From NCBI GenBank assembly GCA_002381695.1, contig DFXM01000039.1, positions 21,125-43,770 on the forward strand: a DNA stretch of 22,646 bases, given 5' to 3'. This DNA is from Clostridium sp. UBA4108 (GTDB taxonomy: Bacteria > Bacillota > Clostridia > Clostridiales > Clostridiaceae). How positions within the stretch are numbered: position 1 is the stretch's first letter; the number at the start of each line of letters is the position of its first letter. The notes beneath the pieces were generated by a model. The model had not been told where the DNA came from and ran no database searches. It saw only the letters and a list, made by a program, of their open reading frames with translations. Below, in pieces: positions 1 to 6,122 of this stretch. Made by a program: the position numbers and the translations under genes.

Positions 1-67
1 TATGAAGTTCAATTTAAATAGTATATAAAAGAAAAGCCTATTTGCATTATTACAATCTATATATAAT
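1..67 (-). repeat. Partial copy of a palindromic intergenic repeat
   Basis: Positions 1-67 closely match the reverse complement of 16948-17024. The shared parts include the arm around positions 34-50 (GCCTATTTGCATTAT at its core) and, outside the palindrome, the stretch at about 50-67. The distal copy carries roughly 13 extra bases between these two parts. The element is cut by the window edge, so its other arm is not visible here. No ORF lies inside it. It could be a MITE-like relic or a family of long intergenic hairpins. Confidence 0.7.
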
Positions 68-235
68 TGAAAAAGCAGATTATTATATACAGTATTTAGT
101 TATAACAATATGATAAAATTTACAATAATATAATAATTTAATTTAATAAGTGAAAATTTGTAATGAAATATATAAAGTCACGTATTAACTAATGAAAGTA
201 CTTAGCTAAGTGAAAAGAAAGGAGGTTTTGAAAAC

Positions 236-802
236 ATGGGGCAATTTGTTTTAGATAATGCATCAAATGCAGTATATGAAATAGATGTTGAATCTTTAAG
301 TAAAGAAGAAAATTTTGCTCATATTTTTGAAATCTACTATAAGAGAGTTTATAACTATATATATTATCGGATTAATGATAGGAATATAACAGAAGATTTA
401 ACCAGTGAAGTTTTTAAAAGAGTATTGATTAAAATGGAAACATACTCTGAAAAAAAGGCACCTTTTGAAGTATGGCTTTTTACAATAGCAAGAAATATGG
501 TTAATGATCATTTTAGAAGTGTAAAAAAGCAAAAAATCTTTTCACTGGATACAATTATGGAGTTAATATCAAGAGAGAAAAATCCAGAGGATATTATAGT
601 GACCTCTGAAACTAACACACAATTATTAAAAGCAGTAAACACTTTAGATAAAAGGGAGAGGAATATAGTTGGACTTAAATTCGGAGGAAATTTGAAAAAT
701 AAAGAAATTGCGCAGGTGATGAATATTACAGAAAGTAACGTTGGAGTAATACTTTATCGTTCAATGAGAAAACTGAAAAAGGAATTGGAGGGTGTTATAT
801 AG
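236..802 (+). CDS. ECF-type RNA polymerase sigma factor (sigma-70 family)
   Basis: This 188-residue protein has the two-domain layout of extracytoplasmic-function sigma factors. Region 2 lies at about residues 27-97 and includes the region 2.3/2.4-like stretch ending FTIARNMVNDHFR, which recognises and melts the -10 element. Region 4 lies at about 131-183 and has a helix-turn-helix (NKEIAQVMNITESNVGVIL) for -35 contact. A strong AAGGAGG box precedes the ATG at good spacing. The stop is 2 bp before the start of a membrane protein gene, the usual sigma/anti-sigma arrangement, so the two are probably co-transcribed. Such factors are usually held inactive by a membrane partner until a surface signal arrives. 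The target regulon cannot be read from the window. The family call is secure; the ECF subgroup is not assigned. Confidence 0.92.
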   Translation: MGQFVLDNASNAVYEIDVESLSKEENFAHIFEIYYKRVYNYIYYRINDRNITEDLTSEVFKRVLIKMETYSEKKAPFEVWLFTIARNMVNDHFRSVKKQKIFSLDTIMELISREKNPEDIIVTSETNTQLLKAVNTLDKRERNIVGLKFGGNLKNKEIAQVMNITESNVGVILYRSMRKLKKELEGVI

Positions 803-804
803 AT

Positions 805-1767
805 ATGAGAAATAAAAGTATTGAGGATAAGTTCTCGGTAGAAATAGACGCTTATTTTAATGGAATAGAAGACAAGTGCAGTAGAAAACCTCTAGAGTAC
901 ATGGAACTTGTGAATTTAGGGAAAGAGCTAGGGGATTTAGATTTTAGTAGTAAAAGCAATAAAGAAAATATGTTTAAAAAAATTATAAAAGAGGAAAATA
1001 GGAGCTGTGATAGTATGAAAAAATCAAGCAGAAGTAGACGTATTGGAACTATGGTAGCATCATTATCATTAGTAGGAGTATTAAGCATACCTTTTATGCA
1101 AACATCCTTTGCACAAGATTTAGTAGATAAAGTTATAAAGACTATATCTTTAGGACGTACTTCATTTACCCAATATGAGTCTCCAAAAATAGATAAAATA
1201 CCTGTACCAAGTGAGTATAAAGGTAAAATTTTTGATAAGAACGGAAATCCTATAGAAATATTCACAGAGGAAAATGCAAAAGAAGGTATGTATACTGCTA
1301 ACGGAGAAAAAATTGCATATTTTGAAGAGGGTAAGATAATAACTGTTGAGGAAGAAAAGGAAATAGAAAAAAATAAAAATTTAATAATTAAAGATGCTAA
1401 TGAAATAAATCAATATACTAGTTTTAAGGCTAGTTTACCTACTTACTTGCCAGAAGGATATAAGTTTGATAGAGCTACATTTTATAAAACAGGTGGGGAA
1501 GTTAAGAATAGTAAATATGCAACTCTATATTTTACTAATGATAAGGGCAAGGAATTGTACATGCAGCAAAGAGAGAATTGTGAGGAAACGGGCTCTTCAT
1601 TGGGGACTGATGGAAAGATAGAAGAGGTTAAGATAAATGGAGTTGATGCAGTAATAGTTGATAATAGAAGTATCTCTTGGGAAACCCCAGAAGTTATATA
1701 TTTCTTATCAGGTAAAGGTAATATTAATAAGGATGAATTAATTAAAGTTGCAGAATCAATGAAATAA
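805..1767 (+). CDS. Membrane-anchored DUF4367-type protein, probable anti-sigma partner
   Basis: This 320-residue protein has a charged cytoplasmic N-terminus (about 1-78), a single transmembrane segment (about 80-103, after a KKSSRSRR positive stretch) and a large extracellular part. The C-terminal about 206-320, beginning ASLPTYLPEGY, resembles the DUF4367 domain found in Firmicute proteins encoded beside ECF sigma factors. The middle part (about 125-185) has two short similar turns around 'NGNPIEIF' and 'NGEKIAYF'. The gene begins 2 bp after the sigma factor stop; GGAGG at 787-791 is 13 bp from the ATG, a longish spacing consistent with translational coupling. I infer that it binds or senses for the upstream sigma factor. 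No classical zinc anti-sigma (ZAS) motif is visible, so the mode of sigma binding is open. Confidence 0.8.
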   Translation: MRNKSIEDKFSVEIDAYFNGIEDKCSRKPLEYMELVNLGKELGDLDFSSKSNKENMFKKIIKEENRSCDSMKKSSRSRRIGTMVASLSLVGVLSIPFMQTSFAQDLVDKVIKTISLGRTSFTQYESPKIDKIPVPSEYKGKIFDKNGNPIEIFTEENAKEGMYTANGEKIAYFEEGKIITVEEEKEIEKNKNLIIKDANEINQYTSFKASLPTYLPEGYKFDRATFYKTGGEVKNSKYATLYFTNDKGKELYMQQRENCEETGSSLGTDGKIEEVKINGVDAVIVDNRSISWETPEVIYFLSGKGNINKDELIKVAESMK

Positions 1768-1827
1768 AGATTAAGCTATATAGTATTTTATATCTTGGTT
1801 TACTAATATAAAAAAGATTTTTAACAG

Positions 1828-1858
1828 GTGGTAAGTTTTTAAACTTACCACTTTTGTG
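1828..1858 (+). terminator. Rho-independent terminator of the sigma/DUF4367 operon
   Basis: A perfect 11-bp inverted repeat (GTGGTAAGTTT at 1828-1838, AAACTTACCAC at 1841-1851) is followed by TTTTGTG, 60 bp after the stop codon. Confidence 0.85.
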
Positions 1859-1981
1859 TACACGAATTAATCTAAGAATTGTTAATGTTATAGAGGAGAT
1901 TGATGTGAGTATAGAGAAGTATGCTAGAGAAACTTTAAAGATAAGAGATCATTAAACTTTTACTTGTTCTCAAAATCTATA

Positions 1982-2009
1982 ATTAACACTCGTTTAAAAC
2001 AAAGCTAAA
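1982..2009 (+). repeat. Repeated intergenic motif, copy 1
   Basis: The core TTTAAAACAAAGCTAAA is preceded by ATTAACACTCG. It is shared with copies at 5745-5772, 8483-8510 and, on the minus strand, 22580-22607. Confidence 0.6.
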
Positions 2010-2030
2010 ATAGAAATATAAATAAGGTAA

Positions 2031-2060
2031 AAGGGTAGCTCCATTAATAGAGTTACCCTT
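2031..2060. terminator. Hairpin, possible terminator without a strong T-run
   Basis: The 11-bp arms AAGGGTAGCTC (2031-2041) and GAGTTACCCTT (2050-2060) pair with one G-U. The plus-strand tail (CTAATGAGG) is not T-rich; the minus-strand tail is moderately T-rich. It lies 21 bp after copy 1 of the intergenic motif. Confidence 0.45.
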
Positions 2061-2310
2061 CTAATGAGGATTTTCTTGAAGTTTATAGTTTGTGAAAAAG
2101 GTTTTAATAAATATATTATAGCAGGTTAGTGCATAAAAATTCATATATTTACATAAAATTTACAATAAGTTATTTATTAACATAGTTTTATAAATAGTAT
2201 ATTAATAAGTATGTTTTTATATAATTTATTCGTCATATTCTGTATAAGTATGCATAAATGTATTAAAATATGATAAGTTAAAATTTAATTGTTTTAAGGG
2301 GGAAGAAAAA

Positions 2311-2856
2311 ATGAAAGTATTATCTGTAATGGGAAGTCCTAATAAAAAAGGGAACACAGCGACGCTAGTAGAAGAATATTTAAAAGGAGTAAAGGAAAAA
2401 TATAATGAGGTAGATATAAATAGTGTATTTCTTCAAGAAAAGCAAATTGAAGGGTGTAGAGGGTGTGATAGCTGTAAAAGAGGAAATATGCGTAAATGCA
2501 TTATAAAAGATAATATGAATGAGCTAATTGAATTAGTGATAAGTTCAGATGTGATAGTTTTATCTACACCTATTTATTGGTGGAACATGTCAGCACAGTT
2601 AAAAACCTTTATAGATAGATTATATGTTTTTGATAATAGCGAATGGGAAGGAAAGAGAATTGTATTATTAACTACCTTTGGCGATGAAGATGAAATATCT
2701 TCTGGAGCTATAAATGTGATAAATAGCTTAAAATCTATGACGGCTTATTTAGGGATTGAATTTGTTCATCATTATGGTGCAAGCTCAGGAAATGGCCCTG
2801 TTTCAGAGGATAAAAAAGCTCTCGAAGAAGCATATAAGTTAGGGATGAATTTATAA
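2311..2856 (+). CDS. Iron-sulfur flavoprotein-like NAD(P)H-dependent reductase
   Basis: This 181-residue protein has a flavodoxin-like fold. The FMN phosphate loop is GSPNKKGNT (residues 8-16) and the second flavin loop is TPIYWWNMSAQLKTFIDR (86-103). Between them four cysteines, C49, C52, C55 and C63, form CX2CX2CX7C. This fits the compact CX2CX2CX4-7C motif that binds a 4Fe-4S cluster in archaeal and clostridial iron-sulfur flavoproteins. The expected role is cytosolic electron transfer or reduction of small oxidants or quinones using FMN and perhaps a cluster. AAGGGGG precedes the ATG. The gene stands alone, with an AT-rich upstream region and its own terminator. Fold call is firm; the cluster is inferred from cysteine spacing; the substrate is unknown. 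Confidence 0.85.
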   Translation: MKVLSVMGSPNKKGNTATLVEEYLKGVKEKYNEVDINSVFLQEKQIEGCRGCDSCKRGNMRKCIIKDNMNELIELVISSDVIVLSTPIYWWNMSAQLKTFIDRLYVFDNSEWEGKRIVLLTTFGDEDEISSGAINVINSLKSMTAYLGIEFVHHYGASSGNGPVSEDKKALEEAYKLGMNL

Positions 2857-2890
2857 AGCTAAACATAAGTATTAGAGAGAGGAAATGTTA

Positions 2891-2925
2891 AAATCGTATA
2901 CTGAACTGGTGTACGATTTTTATTT
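2891..2925 (+). terminator. Rho-independent terminator
   Basis: The arms AAATCGTAT (2891-2899) and GTACGATTT (2911-2919) pair with one wobble and are followed by TTATTTTT. It lies 35 bp after the flavoprotein stop codon. Confidence 0.8.
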
Positions 2926-2997
2926 TTAAAACATAATTATTCAATAATAAGTTTATTCTAGAGCAAAGTAAATTTTTATTAGGAAGGAATTGAAGCT

Positions 2998-3735
2998 ATG
3001 AAGAAGTATTTAGAGGAATACATAGAAATAATAAAAAAGTTACCCTTAAAGGAGAGATATACTAGAGAAGATATTATAAATGAAGATTTTTTAATTGAAA
3101 GAAATGGATATATAGAGATATATTATTCACCTCATAATGAGTATGTAAATCATAAGGCGAAGATTCTTGTGGTTGGTATTACACCAGGTTTCCAACAGAT
3201 GAGTACAGCTATAAATACAGCTAGAGTGTGTATAGAAAAACAGGAGCCTATAGAAAATATTAGGTATAAGTGCAAAGTTGCAGGGAGATTTAGTGGAGCC
3301 ATGAGGAAAAATATAATAACCATGTTAGATGATATAGATTTAGATAAGGTATTGAATATAGAAAGTTGTAGAGAGCTGTTTGAAGAAGAGGATTATCTTT
3401 TGCATACAATATCATTGGTACCTTATCCTATTTTTATAAAGGGAAAAAATTATTCTGGGCATAGTCCTAAATTAATAAAGAATGATTTTTTAATGAGTTA
3501 TGTATATGAAAATTTTATAAGTGAATTAGAGAATTTAGAAGAATTACTTATAATACCATTAGGAAGAGCTGTTGAAGAGGTATTTGAGGTTTTAATTGAT
3601 AAAAAAACTATAAATAGAAATCAAATAGTTAAGGGTTTTCCTCATCCTTCAGGGGCCAACGTAAATAGAATAATACAACTAGAAGAGAATAAATTAGCCA
3701 TGACTAGAACCATCAGAGAGTGGTTTAATAAATAG
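2998..3735 (+). CDS. Uracil-DNA glycosylase superfamily-like protein
   Basis: This 245-residue protein carries two hallmarks of the UDG superfamily. An N-terminal motif at 58-64, VVGITPG, follows a hydrophobic strand and matches the G-x-x-PG active-site loop. A C-terminal HPSGANVNR at 216-224 follows GFP and matches the HPS leucine-loop motif, here in the HPSG-x-N form. The strand IIPLGRAVEEV (185-195) fits the strand before the DNA-facing loop. The catalytic Asp/Asn of classical motif A is not obvious, so DNA repair activity is not assured; it may be a divergent SMUG-like or non-canonical member. AGGAAGG lies before the ATG. Its stop codon abuts the leftover frame of the truncated ABC transporter, so its downstream neighbourhood was rearranged. 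Confidence 0.7.
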   Translation: MKKYLEEYIEIIKKLPLKERYTREDIINEDFLIERNGYIEIYYSPHNEYVNHKAKILVVGITPGFQQMSTAINTARVCIEKQEPIENIRYKCKVAGRFSGAMRKNIITMLDDIDLDKVLNIESCRELFEEEDYLLHTISLVPYPIFIKGKNYSGHSPKLIKNDFLMSYVYENFISELENLEELLIIPLGRAVEEVFEVLIDKKTINRNQIVKGFPHPSGANVNRIIQLEENKLAMTRTIREWFNK

Positions 3736-3736
3736 C

Positions 3737-5206
3737 TATATTGTATTAGCTTTCATAGTTCAGCCAGTATTTAAAAGAATATGCAATCATTGTGTAAGAG
3801 ATATCATGGGTGAAATTAAGGTTGCGGCTTTTAATCATGTGGAAAATTTAGGGGTAAGAGACTTTGAAGATAAAAGTTCAGGAGATATAATGACAACTTT
3901 AACTAAAGATATAGATAATGTAGAGGCAATATATATGGAGCACCTTCGTAATTTAACCTTTGCTATTATACACGGAAGTGTTGCTATAGTAGCAATGGTG
4001 TCCATGAACTTAATTTTAGCAGCCATAGCTGTATTTTTAGGATTATCTTCTGTTTATGTAAATTATCTTATAAGTAAAAGAGTGAAAATATGGGGACACC
4101 GATATCAACAGTGTAACAGTATAGCTACTGAAAATATAATTGATATTGAAGAAGGTTTTGTGGATATAAAAATGGGTAGTAGCGAACAGCATTTTTATGA
4201 TAAATATGAGGATATTAGCAATGAAATAAGAAAGAGTTATGTAGGTAGAGAGAAATTTATGAGTTTGTTGTCTACCGCTAATACCTTTTATAGTTATTTA
4301 AATAGAATAGGATTACTAGCTATTGGGATTTATATGGTATTTATAGGGCATACAGATATAGGGACTGTTCTAGCTATTATACACCTTCAAGGAAATGCTA
4401 GCTTTTTATTTCAGAATATATCTTCATTTTTAGGAGGAATACAAAAATCAATTCCTTCCGTAGATAGGTTATTTAACCTTTTAGATATGTGTTTGGAGGA
4501 TGATGAGAAAGTTAAAGGAGAAAAGCTGAATAAAAATCACTTAGGAGAAATAAAAATAAAAGATTTAACTTTTAGTTATGAATCTAATGTAAATATACTA
4601 GAAGAAGTATCCATGACTATTGAGCCTGGAGAATTTATAGGTATAGTAGGAGAAAGTGGCTGTGGAAAGAGCACTTTCATAAAAATATTACTGGGTTTTT
4701 ATAATGGCGTTAGTGGGGATATAACTATAAATGGGGTAAATAAAAATAGCTTATCTCTGCGGGAATTTAGAAATAATATAGCCTATGTGCCTCAAGATTG
4801 TCACTTATTCAGTGGAACTATAGAAGAAAATATAAGATATGGAAATCAAAATGCTACTATGGAAGATGTTAAAGAGGCTAGTAAAATGGCTAATGCTCAT
4901 GAGTTTATAATGGCTATGGATAATGGTTATGCAACCATGTTAGATGAGCTAGGGGAAAACATTTCAGGGGGACAAAAGCAGAGAATAGCCATTGCTAGAG
5001 CGCTACTAAGCAGTGCAAATATATTAATTATGGATGAAGTTACGTCAGCATTAGATAGTGATACGGAAGAGTTAATAAAGGGAACTTTAGATAAATTAAG
5101 AGGAGATAAAACTATTATAGTAGTATCTCATAAGTATTCAACTATAGCTAAAGCTGATAGAATATATCAGTTTAAAGATGGAAAGGTTGAAGAAAATGTA
5201 TGTTAA
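3737..5206 (+). pseudogene. 5'-truncated ABC exporter (permease-ATPase fusion)
   Basis: From the first ATG (3806) the product is 466 residues; half-size exporters of this family are usually about 570-600. The lost part is TM1 and part of TM2. The frame stays open upstream of that ATG with no start codon (3737-3805 reads like the end of TM2: YIVLAFIVQPVFKR), and ATG 3806 has no real ribosome binding site. The remaining membrane domain spans about residues 1-230. The nucleotide-binding domain is complete: Walker A GESGCGKST (282-290), Q-loop YVPQD (327-331), signature NISGGQKQR (385-393), Walker B ILIMDE (406-411), switch His 442. I infer a deletion joining the end of the UDG-like gene to the middle of this one. 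The protein, if made, is unlikely to transport. The substrate is unknown. Confidence 0.75.
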
Positions 5207-5306
5207 GTCCCATATCATTGAACAATTGTCAAATATAAAATATAATTAAATACATGTTAGTTTAATCACTAATGATTTTATAAATATTTTAAAGGAGGCT
5301 TAAAGA

Positions 5307-5717
5307 ATGACCACTCAATATTCAAATGAGGAAGTAAAGAAAAAGGTAGTTGGTATGGGGAAATTGTCTTCCATTGTAGGATACATATTCATTATTGGAT
5401 GTTTATTAATGTTTTTCTTAGGGGATATGAAGAATCATAAGGATTCAATACCTTCAATAGCTATGTTGGCAATAATATCAATTGCATTGATTCTATGGGG
5501 AATAAATTATAAAAAATATATTAAAGCCTATAAAAAGTATATTGAAATAATAAACCATGCTAGTAGTTCGGTTATCTCAATTGAAAGAATGTCAAAATCT
5601 ACAGGTGAAACAGAAGACATAATATTGAAGAATCTTAATCGTATGGTAAAAGAGAAGCTTTTAATAAATGTTCATATTCATGATGATAATAAGACTATTG
5701 TTTTAAAAAGTAAGTAA
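5307..5717 (+). CDS. Two-TM membrane protein with winged-helix-like C-terminus
   Basis: This 136-residue protein has two predicted transmembrane helices (about 20-38 and 48-66) with a short loop between, then a cytosolic domain at about 76-134. That domain has the pattern YxxYIEIINHASSS..IERMSKSTGETEDIILKNLNRMVKEKLL, which looks like a small winged-helix/PCI-like fold seen at the C-terminus of Firmicute membrane proteins of unknown function. An AAAGGAGG box precedes the ATG. It is separated by 100 bp from the broken transporter and followed by a terminator, so it is probably monocistronic. No catalytic motif is visible. I do not recognise a named family; a regulatory or membrane-stress role is only a guess. 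Confidence 0.7.
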   Translation: MTTQYSNEEVKKKVVGMGKLSSIVGYIFIIGCLLMFFLGDMKNHKDSIPSIAMLAIISIALILWGINYKKYIKAYKKYIEIINHASSSVISIERMSKSTGETEDIILKNLNRMVKEKLLINVHIHDDNKTIVLKSK

Positions 5718-5744
5718 CAAAGCTGAGAATAAATAAAAAAACAA

Positions 5745-5772
5745 ATCAACAATTACTTAAAACAAAGCTAAA
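5745..5772 (+). repeat. Repeated intergenic motif, copy 2
   Basis: The core CTTAAAACAAAGCTAAA is preceded by ATCAACAATTA. It lies 28 bp after the stop of the two-TM protein and 5 bp before its terminator hairpin. Confidence 0.6.
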
Positions 5773-5776
5773 TAAT

Positions 5777-5815
5777 AAACTCATTAACCTAAACAGATTA
5801 ATGGGTTTTGTTTTT
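5777..5815 (+). terminator. Rho-independent terminator
   Basis: The arms AACTCATTAA and ATTAATGGGTT pair with one wobble and are followed by TTGTTTTT. It ends the two-TM protein transcript. Confidence 0.75.
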
Positions 5816-5908
5816 AAGCAATAAAAAATACCACTTAAAATAGTATTTCATACAGACTATTTTAGGGTAACTTTTCCAACCTAATATTAATATACAACTT
5901 ATATATAT

Positions 5909-5934
5909 ACTATATAATAAAAACGTTATATAGT
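5909..5934. promoter_or_regulatory. Perfect 9-bp inverted repeat upstream of helD, possible operator
   Basis: ACTATATAA (5909-5917) and TTATATAGT (5926-5934) are exact reverse complements separated by 8 bases. In DNA this AT-rich a chance dyad is possible, so it is only a candidate regulator site. Confidence 0.35.
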
Positions 5935-5970
5935 CAAGAAAAATTTAGAAAAAGAGAGAAATATAAACTT

Positions 5971-6030
5971 GAGAAATTTTCATCCATTTCTCTACCTCTA
6001 CAATGGTGAGATGTAGATTTTATTTTTTTA
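5971..6030 (+). ncRNA. Two-hairpin leader or small RNA ending in a terminator-like T-tract
   Basis: Stem 1 pairs GAGAAAT (5971-5977) with ATTTCTC (5986-5992). Stem 2 pairs TCTACA (5997-6002) with TGTAGA (6012-6017) and is followed directly by TTTTATTTTTTTATTTT. Another copy of AGAGAAAT at about 5954-5961 could pair with the same 3' arm of stem 1, so an alternative fold exists. It does not match any riboswitch or T-box I know. It could be an attenuator for helD, the 3' end of a small RNA, or a second terminator for the upstream unit. A TATAAT at about 6041-6046 may give helD its own downstream promoter. Confidence 0.4.
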
Positions 6031-6122
6031 TTTTCCTATATTATAATAGGATACATGAGTGAAAGCCAAAATTTTTATAATTCTCAGTTCCAAAGGAAAA
6101 TTTTAATTTTGGAGGTACAATT

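Larger units (their letters stand above)
1859..2310. other. Long AT-rich intergenic region without a convincing gene
   Basis: This region holds one copy of the repeated intergenic motif (1982-2009), a stable hairpin (2031-2060) and a very AT-rich stretch in front of the flavoprotein gene. A possible promoter is TTGTGA (2090-2095) with TATATT (2112-2117) at 16 bp. A short open frame at about 1872-1955 ending in IEKYARETLKIRDH reads like protein but has no good start and no family I recognise; it may be a gene scrap. Confidence 0.5.

Noticed and set aside
118..137. ATTTACAATAATATAATAAT, similar to sequence at about 14626-14646 and 2155
   Set aside because: It is a short match of nearly pure A and T, expected often by chance here.
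852..1265. 137-residue minus-strand ORF opposite the DUF4367 gene
   Set aside because: It lies wholly inside a well-supported plus-strand gene, has low-complexity leucine/serine runs and no ribosome binding site.
1872..1955. Short frame ending IEKYARETLKIRDH after the first terminator
   Set aside because: It is protein-like but has only a weak GTG start and no recognised family, so it is noted only as a possible scrap.
3806..3808. ATG as a genuine start of a full ABC transporter
   Set aside because: There is no ribosome binding site, the frame upstream still reads as transporter, and TM1 and part of TM2 are missing.
3835..4026. Short minus-strand ORF within the ABC transporter remnant
   Set aside because: It is the antisense frame of a recognisable transporter sequence with no family of its own.
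5971..6030. Known riboswitch or T-box in front of helD
   Set aside because: No conserved T-box or riboswitch sequence elements are visible; only the two hairpins and T-run are.
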